From Alphaproteobacteria bacterium (GTDB lineage: Bacteria; Pseudomonadota; Alphaproteobacteria; Caulobacterales; Aquidulcibacteraceae), in NCBI GenBank assembly GCA_018969015.1, contig JAGWZE010000002.1, forward strand, positions 124,001-188,000: a stretch of 64,000 bases of DNA, read 5' to 3'. The translations under genes and the position numbers were made by a program. Below the pieces are notes generated by a model that was not told where the DNA came from, searched no databases, and saw nothing but the letters and a program-made list of their open reading frames with translations. Shown here one piece after another: positions 1 through 7,196 of the stretch (the stretch's first letter is position 1; every line of letters begins with the position of its first letter).

Positions 1-566
1 GTCGTCATCAGCGCGCCGATCGGATCGACGTTGAACGCCGGCGGCGCGGCGGCCTGGCCCGCGTCGCGCAGATAGTCGGCGACGAGCTCGGCGGCGCGCA
101 GTCCGTACGCCCCCGCATCGAGTGACACTGGCGCAAGATCGACGAGCAGGCCGTCGAGCGCGCGCGCGACGTCCCGCGTCTCCAGCAGGGCGACGCCGCT
201 CGCGCCCGTCGGATCGACGACGAGCTCGATCGAGGACGCGCCGCCGCGCAGCTCGTCGAGAATTTCGGCGTTGGCGCCGGCCGGATCGGCGTGCGCGACG
301 GCCTGCCGGATATGCCACGGCAGAAAGGCGTCGCGCGTCGCTGTGCGGCCGCGGGCGAACGGCGCCTGGCCCGGTGCGCCGAACGGCTCGCCGGCGGCGG
401 CGATGTCGGTCTCGCGGTAGACCGGCTGGATGCGCAGGTCGTCCGCCGTGCGCTTGACCAGACGATCCCATGGCGCGCCGGCGAGCGCCTTCTCCGCCAA
501 CGCGCGCCACCGCGCCTCGTCGACCTCGGGGAAATCGGCCGCCAGGGCCGTCAGGGGCGTATTCAT
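1..566 (-). CDS. mutA: Methylmalonyl-CoA mutase small subunit, N-terminal part (runs off left edge)
   Basis: About 188 codons are visible, from an ATG at 566 reading leftward, and the frame stays open to the window edge. The N-terminus (MNTPLTALAADFPEVDEARW) and the later segments AGAPWDRLVKRTADDLRIQP and YRETD resemble the small (alpha) subunit of the heterodimeric mutase that interconverts methylmalonyl-CoA and succinyl-CoA in propionate breakdown. In the family this subunit is a non-catalytic TIM-barrel partner of MutB, so mutB should lie just beyond the left edge. A propionyl-CoA carboxylase beta gene at the other end of the window belongs to the same pathway. The family assignment is by recall of the conserved N-terminal pattern. 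Confidence 0.8.
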   Translation of the reverse strand, partial: MNTPLTALAADFPEVDEARWRALAEKALAGAPWDRLVKRTADDLRIQPVYRETDIAAAGEPFGAPGQAPFARGRTATRDAFLPWHIRQAVAHADPAGANAEILDELRGGASSIELVVDPTGASGVALLETRDVARALDGLLVDLAPVSLDAGAYGLRAAELVADYLRDAGQAAAPPAFNVDPIGALMT

Positions 567-744
567 GGGCGGCAAAAGATGCGGGGCCGGGCCCGTCGTC
601 AAGCGTTCCGGCTTTCCGTTGGGGCGGGCGCGGGGCGGAGCAAAGGCCGTGTCCGAAGCGCGGCCCCGGGGGTACGCCTTTTCACGCGGGCGGCTGCGGG
701 CTAACGTCCAGCCCAGAATTGACGCTCACGTTAAGGGGAACGCC

Positions 745-1728
745 ATGGCGCTGCCGCCTGTCCTGCAAAACCTCCGCATCCCGGTCGTCGGCTCGCCCCT
801 TTTCATCATCTCGAACCCGGACCTGGTGATCGCCCAGTGCAAGGCGGGCGTCGTCGGCTCGTTCCCGTCGCTGAACGCGCGGCCCGCGCCGGCCCTGGAA
901 GACTGGCTCAAGCGCATCACCGAGGAGCTCGCCGCCCACACCGCCGCCCACCCCGATCGCCCGGCGGCGCCGTTCGCGGTCAACCAGATCGTGCACAAGT
1001 CGAACGACCGCCTGCAGCACGACGTCGAGATGTGCGTGAAGTACAAGGTTCCGGTCGTCATCACCTCGCTCGGCGCCCAGCCCTGGCTCAACGACGCCAT
1101 CCATTCCTATGGCGGCATCGTGCTGCACGACATCATCAATATCCCGCACGCCAAGAAGGCACTTGAAAAGGGCGCCGATGGCCTCATCGCGGTGTGCGCC
1201 GGCGCGGGCGGCCATGCCGGCGCGCTCTCGCCGTTCGCGCTGATCGAAGAGATCCGCGAGTTCTTCGATGGCCCGCTGCTGCTTTCCGGCGCGATCGGCA
1301 CCGGTCGCGCAATCCTGGCGGCGCAGGCGATCGGCGCCGATCTCGCTTATGTCGGCTCGGCCTTCATCGCCACGAAAGAGGCCAACGCGGCCCAGGGCTA
1401 CAAGGACATGATCGTCGCCAGCAGCGGCGAGGACATCGTCTATTCCAACCTCTTCACCGGCGTGCACGGCAACTATCTCAAGCCGTCGATCATCGCGGCG
1501 GGCCTGGATCCCGACAACCTCCCCGAAAGCGATCCCTCGAAGATGAATTTCGGCTCGGGCGGCAACACCGAAGCCAAGGCCTGGAAAGACATCTGGGGCT
1601 GCGGGCAGGGCATCGGCGCCGTCAAGGAGATCCCGACGGCCGCGGGCCTCGTCGAGCGCTTCGAGCGCGAATACAACGCCGCCAAGGCCCGTCTTGGCGG
1701 CGCGCCGGCGCGCGTCGCGGCCGAATAG
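745..1728 (+). CDS. Nitronate monooxygenase (2-nitropropane dioxygenase family)
   Basis: 327 aa FMN-dependent TIM-barrel enzyme that oxidises alkyl nitronates to carbonyl compounds and nitrite. The start at 745 is preceded by AAGGGGA, and the product begins MALPPVLQNLRIPVVGSPLF, the usual family N-terminus; the open frame further upstream is not expected to be translated. Family signatures visible are GAGGHAG around residues 153-159 (the conserved histidine region), GAIGTGR at 182-188 and GADLAYVGSAFIAT at 198-210, which form the FMN phosphate-binding end of the barrel. Length is normal. It is divergent from mutA and appears to be a single-gene unit. The substrate cannot be told from sequence. 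Confidence 0.88.
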   Translation: MALPPVLQNLRIPVVGSPLFIISNPDLVIAQCKAGVVGSFPSLNARPAPALEDWLKRITEELAAHTAAHPDRPAAPFAVNQIVHKSNDRLQHDVEMCVKYKVPVVITSLGAQPWLNDAIHSYGGIVLHDIINIPHAKKALEKGADGLIAVCAGAGGHAGALSPFALIEEIREFFDGPLLLSGAIGTGRAILAAQAIGADLAYVGSAFIATKEANAAQGYKDMIVASSGEDIVYSNLFTGVHGNYLKPSIIAAGLDPDNLPESDPSKMNFGSGGNTEAKAWKDIWGCGQGIGAVKEIPTAAGLVERFEREYNAAKARLGGAPARVAAE

Positions 1729-1809
1729 CCGCGACGACGACAATCCCCGCCGCAACCCGACCGGGTCCGGCGCCCGCCTAGTCTTCGTGTCGACAGCACG
1801 GAGGCTGCC

Positions 1810-2076
1810 ATGTCGCTCTCATCGTCCCTTCCGGTCGCGCCGTCGCCCGATGGCGGCGCGCCCTCAACCGCGCGCGGGCCGCGCTCGGCGTTCCACTCCC
1901 TGACCCTGCGCGGGGCGGTCGCCATGGCGATCGCCTATGTCGCCGGCCGGTTCGGCGTCGATCTCGGCGCCGACGCGGCGCAGGAGCTCGCCGCCCGTCT
2001 GCTCGATCTGGTGTTCACGCTCGGCGTGCTGGCGGTCGGCGTCGGCCGCGCACGCGCCGCGGGGCCGCTCGCATGA
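1810..2076 (+). CDS. Small two-helix membrane protein, holin-like
   Basis: 88 aa with two hydrophobic segments (about residues 32-50 and 64-80) separated by a short polar stretch and ending in a GRARA-type basic tail. The pattern (LRGAVAMAIAYVAGRFGVDL, then LDLVFTLGVLAVGVGRARA) resembles small two-helix phage holins, which end in GRIRA-like motifs. GGAGG lies 6-10 bases before the ATG. It overlaps the following lipoprotein gene by 4 bases (ATGA), so the two are probably translationally coupled. No endolysin gene is present nearby. The holin role is inference from topology and motif shape only. Confidence 0.5.
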   Translation: MSLSSSLPVAPSPDGGAPSTARGPRSAFHSLTLRGAVAMAIAYVAGRFGVDLGADAAQELAARLLDLVFTLGVLAVGVGRARAAGPLA

Positions 2077-2504
2077 GCCGGGGGCGCTGTTTTGCGGCGA
2101 TCGCCGCCCTCGCAAGCCTGACGCTGGCCGGGTGCGCGACGCCCGCATCACCACCGGCGCGGACGACGCCCGGGGTGGCGCGCGTGGTCCCCGATGCGGC
2201 CGCCCCCCGCGCGCCGCAGCTGCTCGCGCGGGCCTACACCACGCTTCTCGAGACCGCCGCGGCCAAGGTCGCCGACCCTGCGACGCCGCAAACGCAGGTC
2301 GCAGCGCTCGCCGCCGCCGAACGCGACGCCAGCGCGGCGCTGGACGCGCTCGCCGCCGCCGAACGCGCGCGCGCCGCCGCCCAGTCCGACCCGCACGGCG
2401 ATGAGGAAAACCGCGCCGCCGCCGACGCCGCGCTCGTCGTCGCCACGCGGGCCGCGGAGCGGGCCGTCACTGCCTTCGCGGCGCTGCTCGGCCGAAAGGA
2501 ATGA
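2073..2504 (+). CDS. Small Ala-rich lipoprotein of unknown function
   Basis: 143 aa. A signal sequence ends in the lipobox L-A-G-C with the cysteine at residue 21, predicting an N-terminally lipidated periplasmic or outer-membrane protein. The mature part is almost entirely Ala/Arg/Glu-rich helix (residues about 55-140), probably a coiled coil. Start and stop overlap both neighbours by 4 bases (ATGA), so it is the middle gene of a coupled trio. Its position after a holin-like gene recalls phage spanin lipoproteins, but it is longer than an Rz1-type protein and no spanin partner with an N-terminal membrane anchor is seen. Confidence 0.65.
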   Translation: MSRGRCFAAIAALASLTLAGCATPASPPARTTPGVARVVPDAAAPRAPQLLARAYTTLLETAAAKVADPATPQTQVAALAAAERDASAALDALAAAERARAAAQSDPHGDEENRAAADAALVVATRAAERAVTAFAALLGRKE

Positions 2505-2824
2505 CCATGCGCGCTCTGCTGTTCCAGCTGCACATGGCCGCCGCCGCGCTCGACGTCGTCGCCCGGGCGGCGCCCGACGCCCTCCAGGGACCGCTCGTCG
2601 CCGCCGCCCGCACCGCCTTCGCCTGCCTCGACAGTCTCGACGCGGGCGGGGAGGCGGTCGCCGCGGCCTCCGAGGCGCTGCGGCGCGCCCGCCATGACCT
2701 CGAAGCGCTCGCGACTTCCGATGCGCCGGTCACGCCCGACGCCCTCGATGCGGCGCTCGCCCGCATGCACGCGGCCGGCGCCGTGTTCCGCGCCGCCGTC
2801 GCCGCGCGCGACGCCCCGACCTGA
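2501..2824 (+). CDS. Ala-rich helical protein of unknown function
   Basis: 107 aa, no signal peptide or membrane segment. The composition (over a third Ala, with regularly spaced Arg/Asp/Leu) predicts an all-helical protein. It starts inside the stop of the lipoprotein gene (ATGA overlap) and is the last gene of the three-gene cassette. I recognise no family. It lies about 190 bases upstream of tRNA-Lys, the attachment site of the element that follows, but outside that element. Confidence 0.55.
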   Translation: MTMRALLFQLHMAAAALDVVARAAPDALQGPLVAAARTAFACLDSLDAGGEAVAAASEALRRARHDLEALATSDAPVTPDALDAALARMHAAGAVFRAAVAARDAPT

Positions 2825-2973
2825 CGATTTCGCCTGGCGTCCGAGGGGCCCGCCGCACGCCCGACCGGCCTCCGACGCCGCCGACCGGCCCGCGGGACCC
2901 GCTCCCTCCCGCGTGTGACGGCGCGTCCGCCCGCGCCGCAGCCCGCCGCCGCCGCCCCGGCGGCGGGCGCCGC

Positions 2974-3002
2974 TTGCACAAGCCCGCGGCTTCCCGTAGT
3001 CA
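2974..3002 (+). promoter_or_regulatory. Probable promoter of tRNA-Lys
   Basis: TTGCAC at 2974-2979 and TAGTCA at 2997-3002 are separated by 17 bases. The predicted start of transcription falls near 3009, eight bases before the mature 5' end of tRNA-Lys, a geometry typical of bacterial tRNA promoters. The -10 box is a weak match. Confidence 0.4.
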
Positions 3003-3016
3003 GGCGAACGCTTTGG

Positions 3017-3092
3017 GAGCCTGTAGCTCAGCCGGTAGAGCATCTGACTTTTAATCAGAGGGTCCCGGGTTCGAATCCCGGCGGGCTCACCA
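3017..3092 (+). tRNA. tRNA-Lys (anticodon TTT)
   Basis: The 76-base cloverleaf is complete. The acceptor strands GAGCCTG and CGGGCTC pair, the D arm is GCTC/GAGC, and the anticodon stem TCTGA/TCAGA holds the loop CTTTTAA (anticodon TTT). The T arm is CCGGG/CCCGG around TTCGAAT, the discriminator is A, and CCA is encoded. Its 3' half from 3047 is the left copy of a 47-bp direct repeat that bounds the downstream integrated element; the tRNA itself is intact. Confidence 0.97.
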
Positions 3093-3093
3093 T
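3047..3093 (+). repeat. attL: left 47-bp copy of the tRNA-Lys 3' end
   Basis: Starts ACTTTTAATCAGAGGGTCCC in the anticodon loop and runs to one base past the CCA end. It is identical over 47 bases to 14522-14568 in the same orientation, and the flanking bases differ on both sides. It is the tRNA-side attachment site left by integrase-mediated insertion. Confidence 0.93.
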
Positions 3094-3138
3094 GATTTCA
3101 AAGGGTTTTCCGCTTCCGCGATTTCCGGCGCGCTAAGT

Positions 3139-3159
3139 CGCGGGGACACTATGGGGACA
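3139..3159 (+). repeat. Left copy of a 21-bp repeat inside the element end (candidate integrase arm site)
   Basis: CGCGGGGACACTATGGGGAC plus A, identical to 14359-14379 in the same orientation. It contains two GGGGACA units about 11 bases apart. It lies 46 bases inside the left attachment core, where tyrosine integrases have arm-type binding sites. Confidence 0.6.
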
Positions 3160-3302
3160 GGCGGGCGGATTTTCGCGCCCCCGCCGTCCATTCTGCGGTC
3201 CGTTAACGCCCATGCGCATGGTCGCGCCCGGATGCGCATTTGGCGCGGGTTGCGGGTTAACGGCGCCCGATGGACATTGCAGCGTCAACGTGGGGGCGGG
3301 CG

Positions 3303-3773
3303 ATGGCATTTCGAAAAGGGATGGAGCGCGTCGGGATCGTCGCAGGCGCGCTTTGGCTTTGCGGCGTCGGCTACTCGACGTTTGCCGATTGGAAATCGGC
3401 GGAGGCGGCCAGGGCCGGAAGCAGACCTTTGGTCATCAAGTGCGATGTTTTGGCACCGAGCGAACGATACGCGAGGGGCGAGCGGGATCCGAATTTATGC
3501 CTCATCCCTGAAAGCACGTTTCGAAGTCGATGGCCGCAGTACGACGACATGACCTACGACCAGCTGAAAGAGTCGTTGAAGCGATCTCTTGGAGTGGCGC
3601 CCGGCGATACGTTTGTGACCGAGCCGAGTGCGCCAAGCTTCCCGAAAGGGCTAGAGCCCAGTTTTTGGTATGAGCGCGCGGCCTGGGCATTCCTCCCCAT
3701 CTTGCTCACGATGGTGGCGTGGCGAGCGCTGCTTTGGATCGGCGCGGGTTTTCGTGCGCCAAGGCCGCAATGA
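3303..3773 (+). CDS. Membrane protein of unknown function, left-end cargo of the element
   Basis: 156 aa with an N-terminal hydrophobic segment (about residues 8-24) and a second near residues 128-148, with a roughly 100-residue hydrophilic part between them that would lie outside the cytoplasm. I chose the ATG at 3303 because GGGGGCGGG lies just upstream; an in-frame ATG at 3270 would add 11 residues. It is the only rightward gene in the element, isolated next to the left attachment site, the usual place for accessory cargo. I recognise no family. Confidence 0.6.
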   Translation: MAFRKGMERVGIVAGALWLCGVGYSTFADWKSAEAARAGSRPLVIKCDVLAPSERYARGERDPNLCLIPESTFRSRWPQYDDMTYDQLKESLKRSLGVAPGDTFVTEPSAPSFPKGLEPSFWYERAAWAFLPILLTMVAWRALLWIGAGFRAPRPQ

Positions 3774-3804
3774 AAACGCCCCCGGCCAGATCGGCACGGG
3801 GGCG
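3773..3804 (-). terminator. Rho-independent terminator, leftward
   Basis: The 8-bp stem CGCCCCCG/CGGGGGCG (3777-3784 with 3797-3804) has a 12-base loop. On the minus strand it is followed by TTTT. It lies between two convergent genes and directly after the stop of the 62-codon gene at 3813-4001, probably ending the leftward transcript of the element. Confidence 0.65.
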
Positions 3805-3812
3805 TGAAGGGT

Positions 3813-4001
3813 TCAGGCGTCTTTCGCCCATCGTTCAAGGTAGGCTATGCACTCGGCCGGCGATCCGGTCATGCGGAGGGTATTATCCCGCCATAGCGCG
3901 GCCTCGCCCTTCCGGGTCGTGACGGTGAAGCGCCATCCCGTCTTGCGCCAAACGCGCTCGGCCAGGGATCGCAGGGTGCGGATTTCAGATTGAACGCTCA
4001 T
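3813..4001 (-). CDS. Small protein of unknown function
   Basis: 62 aa (MSVQSEIRTLRSLAERVWRK at the N-terminus). A good ribosome site (AGAGGCGAG) sits right before the ATG and a terminator follows directly, which supports it as a real gene despite its size. Conserved-looking aromatic and basic residues (W, R, K) and the end AECIAYLERWAKDA suggest a compact alpha/beta fold. No family is recognised. It is the last leftward gene of the element. Confidence 0.55.
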   Translation of the reverse strand: MSVQSEIRTLRSLAERVWRKTGWRFTVTTRKGEAALWRDNTLRMTGSPAECIAYLERWAKDA

Positions 4002-4119
4002 GCTCGCCTCTTTTGTGAGGGGCGATGCTGCGGCCTAAGCATCAGGAACGATGCGGTGCGGAGCGTTGACGACGGTTCGCGGCGGGCCGGTGCTGCGAAG
4101 GCCGACTCGGAGGGTAACG

Positions 4120-4151
4120 AAAAACGCCCCCAGGCGGTAGCCCAGGGGCGT
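4120..4151 (-). terminator. Rho-independent terminator, leftward
   Basis: The 7-bp stem ACGCCCC/GGGGCGT (4124-4130 with 4145-4151) is followed on the minus strand by a run of five T (4120-4124, overlapping the stem end). It starts 7 bases after the stop of the gene at 4158-4538. Its design matches the terminator at 3773-3804. Confidence 0.6.
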
Positions 4152-4157
4152 CTAGTC

Positions 4158-4538
4158 TCAGGCTTGGCGAGGCTCGCCCCACCGCTTCCGGGCGAGCGCC
4201 CGGGCGGCGTCCAAGGCCGTGACCGGGGCCGGCTGGCGACGCTCGGCCGGCTGGCCGGCGCCGACGACGAACAGGCCGGCGCCTTTCAGGGCTTCAAGCA
4301 GCACGACGACGGCCCAAAGGGTCGCCGGATCGGCCGGCTTGATGGCCGCGCCCGCAGGTGGCGGTGGAAGCGCGGCCCGCGCCGCCAAGGCCTCGATGCG
4401 CCGCCGTTCAAGACGGGCGATCTCGGCCGCGCGCTGCGCCCCCAGCTCGGCGGTCCGCGCCGGACCGATTGGCCGGCCGGCTTCGTCCGTGAGGGGAACG
4501 GGCGCGACGGATTCCAACGCCGTGTTGGCGGCGTTCAC
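4158..4538 (-). CDS. Ala-rich protein of unknown function, 5' end uncertain
   Basis: 126 aa from a GTG at 4538. A charged helical first part is followed by a Pro/Ala-rich linker and one hydrophobic segment (DPATLWAVVVLLEALKGAGL), suggesting a single-pass membrane or membrane-associated protein. The GTG has no recognisable ribosome site. The frame stays open upstream past 4660 with protein-like helical sequence (ELRKQVAQQAERLAPVRAIA) but no ATG, GTG or TTG that I could find, overlapping the end of the neighbouring gene. The true N-terminus may therefore have been lost in a rearrangement near 4612. No family is recognised. Confidence 0.5.
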   Translation of the reverse strand: MNAANTALESVAPVPLTDEAGRPIGPARTAELGAQRAAEIARLERRRIEALAARAALPPPPAGAAIKPADPATLWAVVVLLEALKGAGLFVVGAGQPAERRQPAPVTALDAARALARKRWGEPRQA

Positions 4539-4611
4539 CGTCGCGTCGGCCTGGGCGATGGCCCGGACCGGGGCGAGGCGTTCGGCCTGTTGCGCGACCT
4601 GTTTGCGAAGT

Positions 4612-5682
4612 TCACACGGCGAGGACGCGCGCCCGCCGATCCCGCGGCCCCGTCGCCCGAGGCAGCCGGGCGCTGACCTCGGCGTCGTCGAACCGCGGAG
4701 TCTTGGTCGCGCGCGAGCCGTTTTCGGCCATTTGCGCGGACGACCAATTCGGAGCGACCCCGACCTGTGGCGTGCGCCCGGCAGCGCCGTTCAAATTCTC
4801 CGGCCACGGCGCATCAGACCGGTCGTAGTCTTGCGGCGCAGGCGTTGGCCAGAAACTCCAGAGATATGCGACGGCTGGAGAGAGAGGCGGCTCCGCGGCT
4901 GGCGCGACGGCGCCGTAGACGTGCGATGTAGCGGCCGGCGTTGCAGCGAGAGGCCCAGCCATGCGGGTAGGGGCCTGATCATCCTGATCTGCGCTGACCA
5001 ATTTCGCGCGGTTTCGGCGCTGGCGTCGCTTGGCGGCGCGTGTTGAGAGCGCCGCATCCGCAGATATCGCCATGTCTCGCGCGGGAGCGGGTTCGGCCGT
5101 CGGCGTGGCGGCGGGATGGCGCCGCCGACCCATCTGCGGCGCGCAGATCGGCGTCGGATGCAGATCAGGTCCGCCATTTGCCGGCTCGATATCCTGCGAG
5201 GCCCGGCACACGTCGGGACTGAAGGTCCAAATCGTCGACTGGGAAGGGGGGGCTTGTCGACAGGGCGATGCGTCAGTCGCCAATCGCGACACGCGCGACG
5301 GAGCGTCCGTGCGAGACGACTTGGACTGCGGTGCGCTGGGCGACGCCATGGTCGAGCGGGCCACGTTTGCGGCCTCCAGTTTTGCCGACAGCGTCTCGAT
5401 GGCGATCTGAATTCGATCGAAGCGCATCTCGAGTGTTTCGATCTGACGCTGGGTTGTCCAGGCGGACCGCCACGCTCCAGCGCACATCAGCCAACCGAGG
5501 GCCGGAAAGGCCGCAAGGGCTGAAAGCATCGCCAAGAAAGCCGGCGGTTGAATGAGGATCTGGTTTAGGCCCCAGTACGAGACCGGGCCGACCGTCATGA
5601 TCGCGAACCAGACCGATCCTATGGCCCAGCCCAGCAGTCCTGGCGAGCCGCAGGTCGGAAGGGATTGGCGTGCATTCCTCAT
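4612..5682 (-). CDS. Two-helix membrane protein with long disordered tail; paralogue of the gene at 25988-26821
   Basis: 356 aa. Residues about 12-75 form two transmembrane helices with the pattern GSPG-LG-AI, then QPP-FLAM, FPALG and AGAWRSAW. This is the same pattern, in the same order, as in the chromosomal protein at 25988-26821. A short coiled coil (residues 80-108) follows, then a long Pro/Ala/Arg-rich region likely to be disordered. GGAGAG eight bases before the ATG supports the start. Base composition is a little less GC-rich than its neighbours, and about 520 bases without a gene precede it, so it looks like separately acquired cargo. Function is unknown. Confidence 0.65.
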   Translation of the reverse strand: MRNARQSLPTCGSPGLLGWAIGSVWFAIMTVGPVSYWGLNQILIQPPAFLAMLSALAAFPALGWLMCAGAWRSAWTTQRQIETLEMRFDRIQIAIETLSAKLEAANVARSTMASPSAPQSKSSRTDAPSRVSRLATDASPCRQAPPSQSTIWTFSPDVCRASQDIEPANGGPDLHPTPICAPQMGRRRHPAATPTAEPAPARDMAISADAALSTRAAKRRQRRNRAKLVSADQDDQAPTRMAGPLAATPAATSHVYGAVAPAAEPPLSPAVAYLWSFWPTPAPQDYDRSDAPWPENLNGAAGRTPQVGVAPNWSSAQMAENGSRATKTPRFDDAEVSARLPRATGPRDRRARVLAV

Positions 5683-6204
5683 CGAACGAGCTCTCCAGAA
5701 CCTAGCCCCTCACCGAGCAATAGGCGTGCCGGTGAAGGGCCGTCGCGATTCGGCATCAAGGCGCACATCTTTCTGTTCTTAATGAGGATTTTTCCTCTCG
5801 CGGCATGCGCTGAACGAATGCGCGGATCAAAAGATCTTCGAATTGTGCGACGAATAATCGGAAGATATGGATCCGGATCTTTGGCGCCGCTCCGGTCCTT
5901 CTAAACGCGCGCGCGGGGGCCAAAGAACGGGCCTTAGGCTCAACAAAAGCTAACATCGGTGCGACGGCGCGCCGGCCGGAAATGTCTACATTTGTCAGCA
6001 CGCCCGGCGCGGCTCGAAGGCGGATCAGCGCGTGTTGCAGGTCATGCAATATCAGGACGGCGCGCCCTACCGTTTAGGGCCTGAAAAAACCCTCCAACGC
6101 GCGCGCGCGTTGTCCCTATGATTTCGGCGGCTTGGAGCGGGTGGCCGTCCGATTATTTTCCGTAGCGGGCCGATCTTCCAACGCGCGCGCGAAGTGAAGG
6201 AAAA
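5683..6204. other. 522-base gene-poor region with palindromes inside the element
   Basis: No convincing gene. It is less GC-rich than its surroundings in the 5770-5880 part. It contains AAATGTCTACATTT (5980-5993, 6-bp arms), a GCCCTA/TAGGGC hairpin (6064-6080), the perfect 18-bp palindrome CAACGCGCGCGCGCGTTG (6095-6112), and a partial second copy of the last one (CCAACGCGCGCGCG, 6178-6191). It could hold the promoter of the membrane-protein gene to its left, an operator or an origin; the sequence alone does not decide. Confidence 0.5.
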
Positions 6205-6828
6205 TCACACGCCCCACCGCGCCAGCGCGCCCAGGCCGGCAATCCCTCGGGACATGGCGCGGGCCGCCTTGATGTTGATTTGATCCACCACGGCCCGCAG
6301 CTCGGCGAGCGTCTTCTGATAGGTCGCTTCGCGCATGTAGGGCGGGCGCTTCGGCGTGTCGGTGAAATGCTCCATTCCCAGGCGCGCGGCCAGCACGTTC
6401 GCCCGGCGCACAAGGCGGCGGGTCTTCGTCTCGCGCTGCGATCCATAGGTGACGCCCGCGCACTTGCCGCAGAGAAGGCCGGACGGGCGCACCGCCAAGC
6501 GCCGCGTGCGCCGTGCGCATCCTGGGCAAACGAAGATCGGCCGCGTTCCACCATAGCGGCAGGGCGTGCGCTCGATGCGCACCGTTGAGCGGATCGGGCC
6601 GTGTTCGCCCGTGCCGATGGTCGCCTTAAGGCGCGGCTCCGGCCAGACATAGAAGGCGGCGAGCATGTCGCGCTCGGTGTCGTGCTCGCAGAAGATCGAC
6701 GCCGGCCCTTGCTCGGCCTCGGTGTCGATTTGCCCCCGGTATCCCGACAGCACGCCCCATCCCGCGATGAAATCGCAATCGAGCGCGCCAATGTCATCCC
6801 AGGTCGCGCGGTATTTTCTCGCCGGCAT
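6205..6828 (-). CDS. Zinc-ribbon protein of unknown function
   Basis: 207 aa. Two CxxC pairs (C101/C104 and C120/C123) are spaced as in a zinc ribbon, after a basic and aromatic N-terminal region. The C-terminal part (RANVLAARLG, then RPPYMREATYQ) is helical and basic, suggesting nucleic-acid binding. GGAGGG precedes the ATG. It sits 59 bases downstream of its operon neighbour. Such proteins are common in alphaproteobacterial phages and islands, but I know no assigned function. Confidence 0.6.
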   Translation of the reverse strand: MPARKYRATWDDIGALDCDFIAGWGVLSGYRGQIDTEAEQGPASIFCEHDTERDMLAAFYVWPEPRLKATIGTGEHGPIRSTVRIERTPCRYGGTRPIFVCPGCARRTRRLAVRPSGLLCGKCAGVTYGSQRETKTRRLVRRANVLAARLGMEHFTDTPKRPPYMREATYQKTLAELRAVVDQINIKAARAMSRGIAGLGALARWGV

Positions 6829-6887
6829 GTTCGGCCCTCCGTCTATTCAAGCGAAAATGTCGAAATCCGTTGCGGTGCTCGAAATCT

Positions 6888-7196
6888 CTAGGCGTCCGGC
6901 CATAGGGCCATTTGCGCCGCCAGCGCGTGTGCGCGGGATCGGCGCGGCCTTCGCACCGCACTCGCCAGAAGCCGCTCGGCGCGGTCGGCCCGGTCGCGCT
7001 CCATCCGCGCCACACGACGCGCACCATCGAGCGCCAGGCGTAGCGACGACGCCGGACAATTCGCGCACGGGTTCGGCAGGGCGAGGCGAGCGACGCGCGC
7101 CGCAAGGTCGCGCTTCGCATCCTGGAAGCGGTGCGGGTTCCTCACGTCGAAGTGCAGACGCCGCAGCTCGGCGGCCAGCTCATCGGCGGCGCTCAT
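6888..7196 (-). CDS. Small Ala/Arg-rich protein of unknown function
   Basis: 102 aa, basic and helical, with a CANC motif at about residue 44. GGAGGG lies upstream of the ATG, and the start overlaps the stop of the preceding gene by 4 bases, consistent with coupled translation in the replication operon of the element. No family is recognised. Confidence 0.55.
   Translation of the reverse strand: MSAADELAAELRRLHFDVRNPHRFQDAKRDLAARVARLALPNPCANCPASSLRLALDGARRVARMERDRADRAERLLASAVRRPRRSRAHALAAQMALWPDA

Noticed and set aside
122-829. Several short rightward frames at the left edge
   Set aside because: They are shadows of mutA on the minus strand and of the nitronate monooxygenase gene.
5756-6049. 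97-codon leftward frame in the gene-poor region of the element
   Set aside because: No convincing ribosome site, no recognisable domain, and it crosses palindromic sequence; I left the region as non-coding.
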